Assembly: GCF_002736105.1 (NCBI RefSeq)
Contig: NZ_CP024123.1
Span: 1,108,001 to 1,172,000, forward strand
Source: Solibacillus sp. R5-41
Lineage (GTDB): Bacteria; Bacillota; Bacilli; Bacillales_A; Planococcaceae
Reading direction: 5' to 3'
DNA: 64,000 bases
The stretch's first letter is position 1; every line of letters starts with the position of its first letter. Positions 1 to 9,896 of this stretch are shown here, in pieces. Below the pieces are notes generated by a model that saw only the letters and a program-made list of their open reading frames with translations, made no database searches and was not told the DNA's origin. Made by a program: the position numbers and the translations under genes.

Positions 1-2
1 TT

Positions 3-587
3 GCAGCGGGAGCTTTTCCAAATGCCACCGTAATTGCTTCAAAAGCGTTTGCGAATAATCCAAATAAAGAACACGACGTTCAACAAATTAAAAAATTTGA
101 TGCGCAATATTATCTTACGAGAAACTATTCGATTTATTACCCTACTGTTGATATGGTCATTGAAGAAGATGGGCAAAAGCTGGAACTAGCATCATTGACA
201 TTCATTTTTTATTTAGCTCCAGGGCATACGAATGATGGGTTATTTACGATTGTTGAGCAACAGGGTATCCTGCTAGCAGGAGATTATTTGTCTGATGTCG
301 AGTTTCCATTTATTTATAGTAGCTATGCTGATTATGTAGCGACTATGGAAAAAGCGGAAGGAATCTTTCACAAGCATGGCATTCATACGCTTGTTCCAGG
401 GCATGGGACTGTAACGACAAAGCCTTCAGAAATTGCTGAGCGCATAATGGCATCAAAAATGTACTTGCAAAGTTTAGTAAATCTAGATTCAAAACTTGAA
501 GGACATCTGCAAAAAAAATACCGATTTTTTGATGGGATGAAGGACGCTCACCATCGAAATCTCGACATGGTGAAAATGGAGGAATAA
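3..587 (+). CDS. MBL-fold metallo-hydrolase, 5' end outside window
   Basis: The reading frame is open from the window edge, so the start codon and the usual N-terminal HxHxDH metal motif lie upstream. What is visible is the C-terminal half of a metallo-beta-lactamase fold: a PGHTNDG segment (metal-binding His), then LLAGDYLSD (the conserved Asp that bridges the two metals) and LVPGHGT (a further metal His). These are the standard late motifs of the family. An internal ATG at 153 is not the start, because homologous-looking sequence continues upstream of it in frame. Substrate cannot be told from the fragment. The next gene begins about 50 bases downstream in the same direction. Confidence 0.8.
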   Translation, partial: AAGAFPNATVIASKAFANNPNKEHDVQQIKKFDAQYYLTRNYSIYYPTVDMVIEEDGQKLELASLTFIFYLAPGHTNDGLFTIVEQQGILLAGDYLSDVEFPFIYSSYADYVATMEKAEGIFHKHGIHTLVPGHGTVTTKPSEIAERIMASKMYLQSLVNLDSKLEGHLQKKYRFFDGMKDAHHRNLDMVKMEE

Positions 588-635
588 TGAAGCTTGAACG
601 CCGAAGTGTAAACGGTGTAAAGAAGGGGGATTACA

Positions 636-1049
636 TTGAATAGGTTGATGATTGGGATTGTGAGTTTGTCCATTTGTTTCCCCCTTCTAGTAGTACCCGC
701 TTTTGTCTATCATCAATTACGCCTCGGCGTAATTGTGTCAGGATTTTGAATTGTGCTTGCACAATTGGAAGTCCACTGAAAAAAGTTATACTTGCATTCA
801 TCTCGACGCCTATTGAGGTGGGAGTCTTCTGCTGAATGAAGAAAAAAGATTTCAGAATTTGAGCAACTTGTACTTGGGGAGTTATCACAATACCTCATAA
901 GTGAGGGTAAAGTTGTTCCCATTCAGGAATTTCAGATTGAAAAACCTTCTTTATTTTCAGGTTATGATGAATGGATTATTTATCATAAAACGACGAAAGA
1001 GCAGTACCGATATATTGCTGGTGAAATTGTGGAAATAAGAGGAAGTTGA
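636..1049 (+). pseudogene. small membrane-anchored protein gene interrupted by a dispersed repeat
   Basis: A TTG at 636 preceded by AGAAGGGGG opens a frame reading MNRLMIGIVSLSICFPLL and a few more residues, a typical signal anchor. The frame runs into a dispersed repeat at about 713 and stops inside it. Directly after the repeat, from about 842, the same frame resumes and encodes a coherent polar domain (ISEFEQLVLGELSQYL and onwards, about 67 residues) ending at TGA 1047-1049. The simplest reading is one gene of roughly 95 residues split by insertion of the 129-bp element. I do not recognise the family. It may have been cotranscribed with the upstream hydrolase. Confidence 0.7.
713..841 (+). 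repeat. dispersed palindrome-headed element, family 1 copy A
   Basis: Begins with an inverted repeat whose 10-base arm is CAATTACGCC (714-735) followed by GTCAGGATTTTGAATTGTG, and ends with TTCTGCTGAATGAAG. The same ends occur at 9627-9864, and diverged versions at 4113, 14321, 20171 and 44799. This is the shortest well-preserved copy, lacking the internal hairpin present in the longest copy. It interrupts a small gene. Confidence 0.85.
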
Positions 1050-1140
1050 GTTTTACCAGGTATCCTGTTTTCAGATAGCCATCTATGAAACTGCGTCAAC
1101 TAAAATTGAAGTAGGTTTTCAAGAATTAGTTGACGTTGAT

Positions 1141-1935
1141 TTATGCGGATAATCTTTCAATGATTCGACGTTTGCGATACAGCATCATTCCCGCCTCAGC
1201 AATATCCTCAATCATGGACTTATTAATAAATGCGCCAAACACCATCCCAGCAATCGGGATCATTTGTAAAAACTTCTTCATGCCGAAACTATCGCGGTAC
1301 GTATAAAACACCTCTTGCCAGCCTTGCATTTGGGACACCATATTTTCTGTTGACTTCGGTTCTGTATAATCTTTTGATAATTCCTTTAGAATAGATTCCT
1401 TACCAACAATGTCAGAAGAGGCGAACTGTAAGCATTTGACGATAAAAATACGTTCCATTTTATCATTCGGATCATAGCCGTGAATAAATGCAATTTCTTG
1501 CAATGTTTTAAGTGCCATCCCTAAGATAACAGGAATATCAATGGCAAGTGTAAAAATGCCTCCAAAGCCTGCCGATGCACCTTGGACTGTTGCCAGTTTT
1601 GCGCGATTCTTTTGGAGTTTTTCGCTTATTTCAATCATATCGGCAATCGGCATAGTTTGAATATCCTCAATGGACTCGATTGAATGCAATGTATGCTTTT
1701 GGATATGTTGGAGCATCGATTTTTCGCTCATTAAATATTTTCCACCAGTTTGAACATAGCTTACTAATTCGTCGATTAATAAGGATATCTTCTCCTGAAT
1801 GATTTTTGGTGTTAATTTATCAAGTATTTTAAATGGGATTCGACCAATTTTCTCCCAAAACCATAGCCCTTTTTGATCCTTTTCCCATTCTTCAATTATC
1901 GTTAAATGGTGTATTAATTGTTCTTTTGATTCCAC
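1141..1935 (-). CDS. EcsC family protein
   Basis: A 264-residue protein with the features of the EcsC family: a polar helical N-terminus (WEKDQKGLWFWEKIGRIPF), then a Gly/Ala-rich hydrophobic stretch around residues 128-150 (ASAGFGGIFTLAIDIPVILG) and a second one near residues 225-240 (PIAGMVFGAFINKS). EcsC-family proteins have no firmly established biochemical role. In Bacillus the founding member is linked to the Ecs ABC transporter operon, but no ecsAB is visible here. The start ATG follows a good AAAGGAGGC ribosome-binding site on the minus strand. It stands alone, facing the upstream genes. Confidence 0.75.
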   Translation of the reverse strand: MESKEQLIHHLTIIEEWEKDQKGLWFWEKIGRIPFKILDKLTPKIIQEKISLLIDELVSYVQTGGKYLMSEKSMLQHIQKHTLHSIESIEDIQTMPIADMIEISEKLQKNRAKLATVQGASAGFGGIFTLAIDIPVILGMALKTLQEIAFIHGYDPNDKMERIFIVKCLQFASSDIVGKESILKELSKDYTEPKSTENMVSQMQGWQEVFYTYRDSFGMKKFLQMIPIAGMVFGAFINKSMIEDIAEAGMMLYRKRRIIERLSA

Positions 1936-2084
1936 TAAGTTGCCTCCTTTTTACATGAACATCGTGTTATTTTCATATATTTACGAATTGAATGCCCGAA
2001 AAGTTTCGAATTCGATTATTTATTATTAAATTAAGGAAGAGCATTACTTGCTGGTGTATTTGTCAAAATAGGAGCACAAGTTTT

Positions 2085-2549
2085 CTATTCAAATTGTGTG
2101 AGCAAAGGGACTAAATCTTCTTTTAATTGCTCGTAAAATGAAATATCTAAATTTAGTAGCTGCCAGTAATTTTTTTGCTCCCATAGTAAATACATGGTGT
2201 TCAATTTTTCGGCATGAAAACGAAAATGATGATTGAAATGGTCACGCCTGCTTTCATCGCTTAAATGCATGTAGCCACGTATGATGAAATATAGTTGGTG
2301 ATACTTTTTGGTTGCTACTTGATAGGCTTCAGTGCTAAATGTTCCGAGAACGGTTGCAGGGTCCTCGAACTGACGGAAATGTTTTTGCGCTTCTAAGTAG
2401 GCCTCCAATTTTTGATTTGCTGAATACAAAATATGGTGATTGGCACGATGTTCGGGACATTCATGATGGATTAAAGCTTTTACGAGTTGAAAAGCTTTAT
2501 GGTATGTATCATGATCAGTTTTCGTTGATTCTTTTAACTGGAAAAACAT
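2085..2549 (-). CDS. hypothetical helical His-rich protein
   Basis: A 154-residue soluble protein, rich in His, Tyr and Leu and predicted mostly helical, with repeated HH and NHHFRFHAEKL segments. No signal peptide or membrane segment is seen. The start ATG has a GGGGGT ribosome-binding site in the right place. It lies just downstream of glyQS on the same strand, separated by an intrinsic terminator, so it probably has its own promoter or receives read-through. I do not recognise the family. The His clustering could mean metal binding, but no defined motif is present. Confidence 0.6.
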   Translation of the reverse strand: MFFQLKESTKTDHDTYHKAFQLVKALIHHECPEHRANHHILYSANQKLEAYLEAQKHFRQFEDPATVLGTFSTEAYQVATKKYHQLYFIIRGYMHLSDESRRDHFNHHFRFHAEKLNTMYLLWEQKNYWQLLNLDISFYEQLKEDLVPLLTQFE

Positions 2550-2642
2550 ATAAATACCCCCATTCTAATTACTTGTCAGAAAATTATAACTTATTTTCAG
2601 TTAATTTGCTTCTTAAGTTCTGGGGGACATCCAATGAAATAA

Positions 2643-2684
2643 GTAAAAAAAGACCGAAATGTTGTGTGTACAACATTTCGGTCT
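2643..2684 (-). terminator. intrinsic terminator of glyQS
   Basis: A perfect 16-base-pair stem (arm GACCGAAATGTTGT plus flanking bases) with a 4-base loop, followed on the minus strand by a run of seven T. It starts 12 bases after the glyQS stop codon. Confidence 0.9.
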
Positions 2685-2696
2685 TGATTATTTTGA

Positions 2697-4085
2697 TTAG
2701 AATTGTAAATGTTTTTCGATATATGCTTTTACATCAGCGATTGGCATACGCGTTTGTTCCATCGAATCGCGGTGACGCACTGTTACTTGACCATCCTCTT
2801 TTGAGTCAAAGTCATACGTAATACAGAATGGTGTACCGATTTCGTCTTGACGACGGTAACGTTTACCGATTGATTGTGATTCGTCGAAGTCTACTGGGAA
2901 GGCTTTACGTAAATCAGCCCAAACATCGCCAGCTTCTTCAGATAATTTTTTTGATAACGGTAATACAGCCGCTTTAAATGGTGCTAAAGCAGGGTGGAAG
3001 CGTAATACAGTACGTTTGTCATCGCCTTCTAACTGCTCTTCATCATATGCATCACATAAGAATGCTAATGTCACACGGTCTGCACCTAATGATGGCTCGA
3101 TGCAGTATGGTACGTAGCGTTCGTTTGTAATTGGATCAATGTAAGTGAAATCTTCACCTGAATGCTCCATATGTTGTTTTAGGTCGAAGTCTGTACGGTC
3201 TGCAATCCCCCATAGTTCACCCCAACCGAATGGGAAGCGGAATTCGATATCCGTTGTTGCGTTTGAATAGTGAGAAAGCTCATCATCTTCATGGTCACGT
3301 AAACGCATTGAATCTTGCTTCATACCAAGGTTTAATAACCAATCTTTACAGAAGTTTTTCCAGTATGAATGCCATTCAAGGTCTTCGCCTGGCTTACAGA
3401 AGAATTCCAATTCCATTTGTTCGAATTCACGTGTACGGAATGTGAAGTTACCTGGTGTGATTTCGTTACGGAATGATTTACCCACTTGTGCGATTCCGAA
3501 TGGCGTACGTTTACGCATCGAACGTTGAACATTTTTAAAGTTTACGAAAATCCCTTGTGCTGTTTCAGGACGTAAGAAAATTTCGTTTGATGAAGATTCA
3601 GTTACACCTTGATGCGTTTTGAACATTAAGTTGAATTGACGGATATCCGTGAAATCAACTTTACCGCAATCTGGACAAGCCACTTCAAGCTCTTCCATTT
3701 TTTCTTTCATTTGGTCAAAGCTCATACCATCCACGATAATTTCGTTTCCAGTTTTCTCTAATGAAGCATCTTCAATTAATTTATCTGCACGGTGGCGAGA
3801 TTTACATGCTTTACAGTCGATCATTGGGTCATTGAAGTTTCCTACGTGACCAGAAGCTATCCATGCTTTTGGGTTCATTAAAATGGCTGCATCAAGACCT
3901 ACATTGTGCTCAGATTCTTGAACGAATTTTTGCCACCAAGCTTTTTTAACGTTGTTTTTAAGTTCCACGCCTAGTGGACCGTAATCCCAAGTGTTTGCTA
4001 AACCACCGTAAATTTCAGATCCAGGGAATACAAATCCACGATGTTTTGCTAAAGATACGATTGTTTCCATTGATTTTTGTGTCAT
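2697..4085 (-). CDS. glyQS: glycyl-tRNA synthetase, class II homodimeric type
   Basis: Charges tRNA-Gly with glycine in the cytoplasm. The 462-residue length and single chain identify the alpha2 (eukaryote-like) class II enzyme used by Bacillales, not the alpha2beta2 form. Visible: N-terminal [18 protein letters not shown], a CysX2Cys pair region ([12 protein letters not shown] and ACPDCGK) typical of the insertion domain, motif 2 ([20 protein letters not shown]) and a C-terminal anticodon-binding domain. The ATG has an AGGAGG site 7 bases upstream. Expression is controlled by the T-box leader on the same strand; a dispersed repeat sits between leader terminator and start codon. Confidence 0.97.
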   Translation of the reverse strand: MTQKSMETIVSLAKHRGFVFPGSEIYGGLANTWDYGPLGVELKNNVKKAWWQKFVQESEHNVGLDAAILMNPKAWIASGHVGNFNDPMIDCKACKSRHRADKLIEDASLEKTGNEIIVDGMSFDQMKEKMEELEVACPDCGKVDFTDIRQFNLMFKTHQGVTESSSNEIFLRPETAQGIFVNFKNVQRSMRKRTPFGIAQVGKSFRNEITPGNFTFRTREFEQMELEFFCKPGEDLEWHSYWKNFCKDWLLNLGMKQDSMRLRDHEDDELSHYSNATTDIEFRFPFGWGELWGIADRTDFDLKQHMEHSGEDFTYIDPITNERYVPYCIEPSLGADRVTLAFLCDAYDEEQLEGDDKRTVLRFHPALAPFKAAVLPLSKKLSEEAGDVWADLRKAFPVDFDESQSIGKRYRRQDEIGTPFCITYDFDSKEDGQVTVRHRDSMEQTRMPIADVKAYIEKHLQF

Positions 4086-4112
4086 GAAAAATTCCTCCTA
4101 ATGTAAAATGTA

Positions 4113-4304
4113 ATCAATTATGCCTCGACGAAATTGCGTCCAGATTTTGAATTGTGAGGTCAGCACTATGCAGGTCAGTTAGCCGTTGTCACATAGACGC
4201 GAAGAATTTAGGCTAACCTCCTCAATTAAATTCTGTTCAAAATCTGTGACATTCACCTAGGCTAATTTTTATTCAGTGGATATTTGAATACCCACTGAAT
4301 GAAA
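4113..4304 (-). repeat. dispersed element, family 1 copy B, inside the glyQS leader
   Basis: Diverged copy of the element found at 713 and 9627, oriented as + strand: the head palindrome is imperfect (TCAATTATGCCTCGACG), followed by GCGTCCAGATTTTGAATTGTG, then the internal ATGCAGGTCAGTTAGCCG block shared with the 9627 copy, and a terminal hairpin with arm ATTCAGTGG. It occupies almost the whole space between the T-box terminator and the glyQS ribosome-binding site. Confidence 0.8.
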
Positions 4305-4307
4305 ATA

Positions 4308-4640
4308 ATAAAAGCACCCGTCTCCGGGCACAGTAACTATGCCCGGGGACGAGTGCATCATAAGTGATATACCCGCGGTTCCACCCCGCTTGTTTTCTAA
4401 ATTATGTAAACTGCATCAGCCGTTTGAGGAAAAATTCTCCACTATGAGTACGAAGATTGTACTAAAAACATAATTAAAAAACCTCTTTTAAAAAAGCTCA
4501 GGGTGCCGTTTCTCAATTTGAATATAGGCTTACACTATCCCTACTCGCTGCTAGTTAAATTGATACTTATTAATCCCATCATCGCTGTATTATAAAGTTG
4601 TTTAGAAAGAACAATATGAACAATATCGTTCTATGCTCAT
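4308..4640 (-). promoter_or_regulatory. T-box riboswitch leader of glyQS
   Basis: On the minus strand the leader carries the diagnostic T-box sequence GGGTGGAACCGCGG (complement near 4372-4386), which pairs with the acceptor end of uncharged tRNA to form the antiterminator. It is followed by a strong competing terminator (arm GCACTCGTCCCCGGGCA, about 4312-4358) and a short T run. Upstream lies stem I sequence. A candidate glycine specifier triplet GGC is complementary to 4505-4507, but I assign it without folding the stem. Known role: uncharged tRNA-Gly accumulation permits read-through into glyQS. Confidence 0.92.
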
Positions 4641-4669
4641 ATTGTAGCATGTGATTGTTTTCTTCGCAA
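4641..4669 (-). promoter_or_regulatory. SigA-type promoter of the glyQS T-box leader
   Basis: On the minus strand TTGCGA (complement 4664-4669) and TACAAT (complement 4641-4646) are separated by exactly 17 bases, a near-consensus vegetative promoter. Transcription would begin around 4633, just before the T-box stem I. Confidence 0.75.
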
Positions 4670-4726
4670 TATTGAACGAAATAGTATATAATAATTAAGA
4701 TAAAAGTATAACATTATTTGAAGCGG

Positions 4727-5365
4727 GTGAGTCTAATAGAACTCAATAAACGTCAAGATGCTATCTTGCAAATTGTTAAAGAGAACGGACCAATCACAGG
4801 AGAGCATATCGCAGAGCGTCTTGGATTAACGCGTGCAACGTTGCGCCCTGATTTGGCCATTTTAACGATGGCTGGATTTTTAGATGCACGACCACGTGTA
4901 GGCTATTTTTATGCTGGAAAGAAATCCACTGTGGCAATTACAGAGTCTATGCTGAATTTAAAAGTGAAGGATTTCCAATCTGCACCAGTAGTTGTTTCTG
5001 AAGGTATGACAGTTTACGACGCAATATGTCATATGTTTTTAGAAGATGTTGGAACGTTATTTGTATTGGATAAAGATGATTTTTTACAAGGGGTTTTATC
5101 ACGCAAAGACTTATTAAGATCGAGTATAGGTACACAAGACTTAAATAAAATACCGGTACATATTATTATGACGAGAATGCCAAATATTGCGTATTGCTTA
5201 CAGTCAGATTCCTTAGTTTTAACAGCGAAAAAATTAATAGAACGCGAAATTGATTCGATGCCTGTTGTAAAGGAAACTGAAAATGGAGTTGAAGTAATTG
5301 GACGCTTAACAAAAACAAGTATTACGCGTGCCTTCATCTCTTTAGCTGAAACGCATGATTTATAG
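4727..5365 (+). CDS. ccpN: CcpN-type transcriptional repressor with CBS domains
   Basis: Represses gluconeogenic genes in Bacillus. The protein has an N-terminal winged helix-turn-helix (about residues 5-60, with GPITGEHIAERLGLTRATLRPDL) followed by two CBS repeats (about 75-130 and 140-205) that sense adenine nucleotides in this family. I chose the GTG at 4727, giving MSLIELNKRQ, because it matches the CcpN N-terminus; a TTG at 4718 would add three residues. Stop and next start are 9 bases apart, forming a ccpN-yqfL unit as in Bacillus subtilis, where both products act on the gluconeogenesis/glycolysis switch. Confidence 0.93.
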   Translation: MSLIELNKRQDAILQIVKENGPITGEHIAERLGLTRATLRPDLAILTMAGFLDARPRVGYFYAGKKSTVAITESMLNLKVKDFQSAPVVVSEGMTVYDAICHMFLEDVGTLFVLDKDDFLQGVLSRKDLLRSSIGTQDLNKIPVHIIMTRMPNIAYCLQSDSLVLTAKKLIEREIDSMPVVKETENGVEVIGRLTKTSITRAFISLAETHDL

Positions 5366-5374
5366 GTGGGCACA

Positions 5375-6187
5375 ATGAAAAATTTAACAATTTTTGTCGT
5401 TTCAGATTCAGTTGGTGAAACAGGTGAGAATGCGGTAAAGGCAGTTGTCAGCCAATTTCGGCCAAATTTTGACAAAGTGAGAATACGCAAATTTCCCAGA
5501 ATAAATGATGTTGAGCTCATTGAAAAAATAGTACAAATCGCGGTGAACCAACAAGCTGCAATAGTTTTCACATTAGTAGAAAAAGAAATGCGAAAAGCAC
5601 TTTATAATTTAGCAGTAGAAAATAATGTACCGACAGTTGATTTACTAGGTTCAATGATGGATTTAATTGAACTTTCATTTGATGAGCCTCCGTTACAAAA
5701 GCCGGGCCTTGTCCATCGACTAGATGATGATTATTTTAAAAAAATTGAAGCGATTGAATTTGCCGTAAAGTATGACGATGGCCAAGATCCAAGAGGAATA
5801 TTATTAGCGGATATTGTATTAATTGGGGTGTCACGAACTTCAAAAACACCGCTTTCGCAATATTTAGCACATAAAAGCTATAAAGTAGCGAATGTGCCAC
5901 TTGTTCCTGAGGTGGAGCCACCAATTGAGTTAATGAAAATTGACCCCCAAAAATGCTTTGGTTTAGTCATTTCTACTGAAAAATTAAATAATATTCGTAA
6001 AGAACGTCTGATCGCACTTGGATTAACGGAAAATGCTTCTTATGCACAGCAACAACGAATTGAGCAGGAAATTCGCTATTTCAACCAAATAGCTGATAGA
6101 ATAGGATGTCGGGTTATTGATGTAACAAATCGGGCAGTCGAAGAAACTGCAAATAAGATTTTAGACATGCTAGAAGGCGAAAAATAA
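5375..6187 (+). CDS. yqfL: PEP synthase/PPDK regulatory protein (DUF299 kinase/phosphorylase)
   Basis: Bifunctional serine/threonine kinase and pyrophosphorylase family that switches pyruvate,phosphate dikinase or PEP synthase off and on. The 270-residue protein shows the family N-terminus (VSDSVGETGENAVKAVVSQF) and the P-loop-like motif GVSRTSKTPLS near residue 150 that binds the nucleotide. The ATG at 5375 is chosen because AGGTGG lies 5-6 bases upstream; the earlier in-frame GTG at 5366 overlaps that site. In Bacillus subtilis YqfL modulates CcpN activity, which agrees with this pairing. Confidence 0.93.
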   Translation: MKNLTIFVVSDSVGETGENAVKAVVSQFRPNFDKVRIRKFPRINDVELIEKIVQIAVNQQAAIVFTLVEKEMRKALYNLAVENNVPTVDLLGSMMDLIELSFDEPPLQKPGLVHRLDDDYFKKIEAIEFAVKYDDGQDPRGILLADIVLIGVSRTSKTPLSQYLAHKSYKVANVPLVPEVEPPIELMKIDPQKCFGLVISTEKLNNIRKERLIALGLTENASYAQQQRIEQEIRYFNQIADRIGCRVIDVTNRAVEETANKILDMLEGEK

Positions 6188-6195
6188 TAGCCCAC

Positions 6196-6229
6196 ATAAG
6201 CCACCTCAGTGAAAAGAGGCGGTTTTTTG
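6196..6229 (+). terminator. intrinsic terminator after yqfL
   Basis: Stem formed by GCCACCTC and GAGGCGGT (one G-U pair) followed by TTTTTT. Confidence 0.75.
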
Positions 6230-6490
6230 GTCGTAAACCATCATATGAAAAGCGATCCTTCAAAAAAAAACTACTTTTTTTTCTATTTTTAGTAGGAAAT
6301 ATAGTTGATAACACAGAAATAGTAAAAAATAGATAGCAACAAGCGGTTTTTTGTTTTATAATAATAAAATTGTGGTAAAAATATTACGAATGAGTAGTTC
6401 AATAAAAAAATCTTAAATTTTGTCGTATTTTAGAGGGTTTTTTTATTTCTTCTCGAATTATGTAGATAGTAATAGTAGATGGTGATAAAG

Positions 6491-8317
6491 ATGGCTGGGA
6501 AAATACCTGAACATGTGATTGAGCAGATTCGTTCGCAGTCTGATATAGTCGATGTGATTAGCGATTATATGCAGTTAACGAAAAGAGGGCGCAACTGGTT
6601 TGGATTATGTCCATTTCACGGAGAGCAAACACCCTCTTTTTCCGTGTCTCAAGAAAAACAAATCTTCCATTGCTTTGGTTGTGGAGCTGGGGGAAATGCA
6701 ATAACTTTTGTAATGGATATCGAGCATATCGCATTCCCGGATGCATTAATCAAGCTGGGAGATCGTGCAGGTATTCCATTAGACGTTCAAGTGCAATCAG
6801 AGCTAACGACGTCGAATACTTCTTATTCAAAAAAAGAAGAAATGATGCGAGAAGGACATGCAGTTGCTGCCGAATTTTATCATCATTTGTTGATGAATAC
6901 AGAAGATGGAGAATTAGCATTAAATTATTTACTAGAAAGAGGATTTACGCGTGAACAAATCGAAACTCATCAAATAGGATGGGCGTTACCGAATTGGGAT
7001 ACACTTTCGATATTATTAGAGCGTAAAGGTTTTCTTTTAGAAGTAATGGCAGAATGTGGGCTCATCATTCAAAAAGAGAGTGACCAAACATTTTTCGATC
7101 GTTTCCGTGGAAGAATTATGTTTCCGATTCGAGATGAAAATGGTAAAGCTGTTGCTTTTTCAGGGAGAATCCTTAACAAAAATGCAGATGAAGCAAAGTA
7201 TTTAAATAGTCCAGAAACACCTATTTTCCATAAAAGTCAGGTGCTTTACAATTTGGACAAGGCTCGTGCGTCGATTAGAAAAACACGTCACGCAGTCTTA
7301 ATGGAAGGGTTTGTTGATGTACTTGCTGCCAATCGAGCAGGTGTATATAATGCAGTCGCAACGATGGGTACGTCGCTTACACCCCAGCATATTACAAAGC
7401 TCAAACGCTTAGTTCAGCAAATTACGATTTGCTATGATGGTGATAATGCTGGTTTTGAAGCGGCGAAACGTGCTTCACAAATGTTACATGAAGAACGAAT
7501 TAAAGTTGAAGTGGCTGTTTTACCAAACAAGCTTGACCCAGATGATTACATCCAAAATTATGGTCAAGAAGCGTTTAAAAATCAAATAATCGAAAAACCG
7601 CACGCTTATATCGCATTTATGATGATGCATGCGAAGCGCGGCAAAAACTTTCAATTTGAAAATGACACATTACAATACATTCAAGAAGTTCTCGAAACGT
7701 TGAAAGATAATTCTTCACCGACAGAACGAGATTTATACATTCGTCAGCTTTCAAATGAGACAAATATTTCTCAAGAAGCGATTAGTGCGCAGTTACGAAA
7801 AGTTGTAGCAGATGGTGCTAAAGAACAAAAACGTAATCAAAATGCATTAAAGCAACCTATTGAATTGGTTCAGCAAAAGCTACCAAAAACGGCGACGGAT
7901 CGAGCAGAGCGATTATTACTTGCCCATATGTTGCATGATGTGAATGTGGTGAATAAAGTTTTGAAACTAGGAAACACCGCGCCATTTATTCATGAAGAAT
8001 ATTTATCCGTATTTGTCCGTCTAGTGGGTTTTTATGAAGAATATGAAATGGCAGATTTTCAACGTTTTGTAGAAGTTTTAAATGACAATGAATTGCGTAA
8101 AATAGTTATGGAAGCAGCATATATCGATCGTGATCCAGAAAATGGTGAAGCGGAAATTAGTGATTGTTTAAAGCATATTGAAAAACACCGTATCGAAATA
8201 GAAATAGAAAAATTAACGCATAATCAAAAAGAAGCAGAAAAGATGCACGAACATAGGCGAGCTCTTGAAATAGCCCAACAGATTATCCAGTTAAGAAGAT
8301 CGGTAAAGGGAATTTAA
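6491..8317 (+). CDS. dnaG: DNA primase
   Basis: Synthesises RNA primers at the replication fork. Order of domains: CHC2-type zinc ribbon (residues about 36-65, [13 protein letters not shown] then HCFGCG), catalytic core with TOPRIM motifs [10 protein letters not shown] (Glu) and CYDGDNAG (Asp-x-Asp), and a C-terminal helicase-binding domain. I chose ATG 6491, giving MAGKIPEHV, as it aligns with other DnaG N-termini and has GGTGAT upstream; an ATG four codons earlier is also possible. It forms the conserved macromolecular synthesis pair with sigA, 31 bases downstream. Confidence 0.96.
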   Translation: MAGKIPEHVIEQIRSQSDIVDVISDYMQLTKRGRNWFGLCPFHGEQTPSFSVSQEKQIFHCFGCGAGGNAITFVMDIEHIAFPDALIKLGDRAGIPLDVQVQSELTTSNTSYSKKEEMMREGHAVAAEFYHHLLMNTEDGELALNYLLERGFTREQIETHQIGWALPNWDTLSILLERKGFLLEVMAECGLIIQKESDQTFFDRFRGRIMFPIRDENGKAVAFSGRILNKNADEAKYLNSPETPIFHKSQVLYNLDKARASIRKTRHAVLMEGFVDVLAANRAGVYNAVATMGTSLTPQHITKLKRLVQQITICYDGDNAGFEAAKRASQMLHEERIKVEVAVLPNKLDPDDYIQNYGQEAFKNQIIEKPHAYIAFMMMHAKRGKNFQFENDTLQYIQEVLETLKDNSSPTERDLYIRQLSNETNISQEAISAQLRKVVADGAKEQKRNQNALKQPIELVQQKLPKTATDRAERLLLAHMLHDVNVVNKVLKLGNTAPFIHEEYLSVFVRLVGFYEEYEMADFQRFVEVLNDNELRKIVMEAAYIDRDPENGEAEISDCLKHIEKHRIEIEIEKLTHNQKEAEKMHEHRRALEIAQQIIQLRRSVKGI

Positions 8318-8348
8318 GGCGATTTGTTTTTTAGAAGGAGGAAGGTTT

Positions 8349-9476
8349 ATGACGGAAAAGTCAAAACATTCAAAAGAGACAGTAGTAAATGGGCTTACAT
8401 TAGAAGAAGTAAAGAAAAAGCTTTTACAAAAGGCAAAGCAAGTTGGAGAAATGTCAATGAAGGAAATTTCTGAAACGCTCGCTTTTTTTGAAGTAGAGAA
8501 TGAAGAAGTTTTTAACTTTGCTGATGAAGTGGAAAAAAATGATGTAACAGTTGAAGGAAAAGAAGAGTTTGAAGAAGAAGCGCTTTCTAAACAAGAAGCA
8601 AGCGAAGAAACTTTCGATTTAAACGATTTAAGTGTTCCTCCTGGCGTAAAAATTAATGACCCGGTTCGTATGTATTTAAAAGAAATTGGTCGTGTTGACT
8701 TACTTTCTGCAGCTGAAGAAGTTCGTCTTGCAGAGCGTATCGAAGAAGGTGACGAGGAAGCACGTAAGCGATTAGCAGAAGCAAACTTACGTCTAGTAGT
8801 ATCGATTGCCAAACGTTATGTTGGGCGCGGTATGCTATTCTTAGACTTAATTCAAGAAGGGAATATGGGTCTTATTAAGGCGGTTGAAAAGTTCGACCAC
8901 CGCAAAGGATTTAAATTCTCGACTTATGCAACATGGTGGATTCGCCAAGCGATTACACGTGCGATTGCTGACCAAGCACGTACAATCCGTATTCCAGTAC
9001 ACATGGTAGAAACAATTAACAAATTAATTCGTGTACAGCGTCAATTATTGCAAGATTTAGGTCGCGAACCGTCTCCAGAAGAAATTGGAGAAGAAATGGA
9101 CTTAACACCTGAAAAAGTACGTGAAATTTTAAAAATTGCACAAGAGCCTGTATCACTTGAAACGCCAATTGGTGAAGAGGATGATTCGCACTTAGGAGAC
9201 TTTATCGAGGACTCAGAAGCACAATCACCTTCAGACCATGCAGCATATGAGCTTTTAAAAGAGCAATTAGAGGATGTCCTAGATACATTAACAGATCGTG
9301 AAGAAAATGTACTACGTCTACGCTTTGGCTTAGATGATGGCCGTACACGTACATTAGAAGAAGTAGGAAAAGTATTCGGTGTAACACGTGAGCGTATTCG
9401 TCAAATCGAAGCAAAAGCACTTCGTAAATTACGTCACCCATCTCGTTCAAAACGCCTGAAAGATTTCTTAGAATAA
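8349..9476 (+). CDS. sigA: RNA polymerase primary sigma factor SigA
   Basis: Directs RNA polymerase to vegetative promoters. The 375-residue protein has a short acidic region 1.1, region 2 ([11 protein letters not shown], then [17 protein letters not shown] for -10 recognition and melting), region 3 and region 4.2 ([20 protein letters not shown] helix-turn-helix for -35 contact) and the family C-terminus [15 protein letters not shown]. The ATG has a strong AGAAGGAGG site. Codon use is more regular than in surrounding genes, as expected for high expression. Cotranscribed with dnaG and closed by a terminator. Confidence 0.98.
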   Translation: MTEKSKHSKETVVNGLTLEEVKKKLLQKAKQVGEMSMKEISETLAFFEVENEEVFNFADEVEKNDVTVEGKEEFEEEALSKQEASEETFDLNDLSVPPGVKINDPVRMYLKEIGRVDLLSAAEEVRLAERIEEGDEEARKRLAEANLRLVVSIAKRYVGRGMLFLDLIQEGNMGLIKAVEKFDHRKGFKFSTYATWWIRQAITRAIADQARTIRIPVHMVETINKLIRVQRQLLQDLGREPSPEEIGEEMDLTPEKVREILKIAQEPVSLETPIGEEDDSHLGDFIEDSEAQSPSDHAAYELLKEQLEDVLDTLTDREENVLRLRFGLDDGRTRTLEEVGKVFGVTRERIRQIEAKALRKLRHPSRSKRLKDFLE

Positions 9477-9489
9477 AAGGATATGTAAG

Positions 9490-9528
9490 AGGTGAAGAAA
9501 ATTGAATTATTTTCTTCACCTTTTTTTC
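9490..9528 (+). terminator. intrinsic terminator after sigA
   Basis: AGGTGAAGAAAA / TTTTCTTCACCT, a perfect 12-base-pair stem with an 8-base loop, followed by seven T. Confidence 0.9.
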
Positions 9529-9626
9529 ATGTTATTATTTAGCTAAAAAGTATGCCATAAAAAAGAAAAGATTGTTACTTTTTACTGATGTACGCACCCT
9601 TACAAATACTTACAATAGTAATAGGT

Positions 9627-9864
9627 TCAATTACGCCTCGGCGTAATTGCGTCAGGATTTTGAATTGTGTTTAGGCCTGCATGGTGCAGGTCAGTTAGCC
9701 GTTTGTCGCATAGATGCGACGACATAGGCTAACAACCTTATATTCATTCCTTTCATCCGCCGGGGGCTTATCTTCATTCAGTTGGCGTAAGGACGCTCAC
9801 TGAAAAGGCTATACTTTCATTCATCCTGCCACCTATAGAAGCAGGAGTCATTTGCTGAATGAAG
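9627..9864 (+). repeat. dispersed palindrome-headed element, family 1 copy C (longest)
   Basis: The most complete copy, 238 bp. Head: inverted repeat with arm CAATTACGCC (9628-9649), then GCGTCAGGATTTTGAATTGTG. Middle: CCTGCATGGTGCAGG hairpin, AGTTAGCCG ... AGGCTAAC stem and a TTCATTCAGT block. Tail: a hairpin with CCTGCCACCTATAGAAGCAGG, then TTGCTGAATGAAG. It lies between the sigA terminator and a membrane-protein gene whose start codon is about 30 bases past its end. Confidence 0.9.
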
Positions 9865-9896
9865 ATCAATACATAAAGTAGATTTGGGGAATTTAC

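Noticed and set aside
2339-2821. 160-residue plus-strand frame across glyQS end and its terminator
   Set aside because: Antisense to two genes and through the glyQS terminator hairpin; no family pattern.
8291-8812. 173-residue Ser-rich minus-strand frame over sigA
   Set aside because: Shadow frame antisense to the highly conserved sigA N-terminus.
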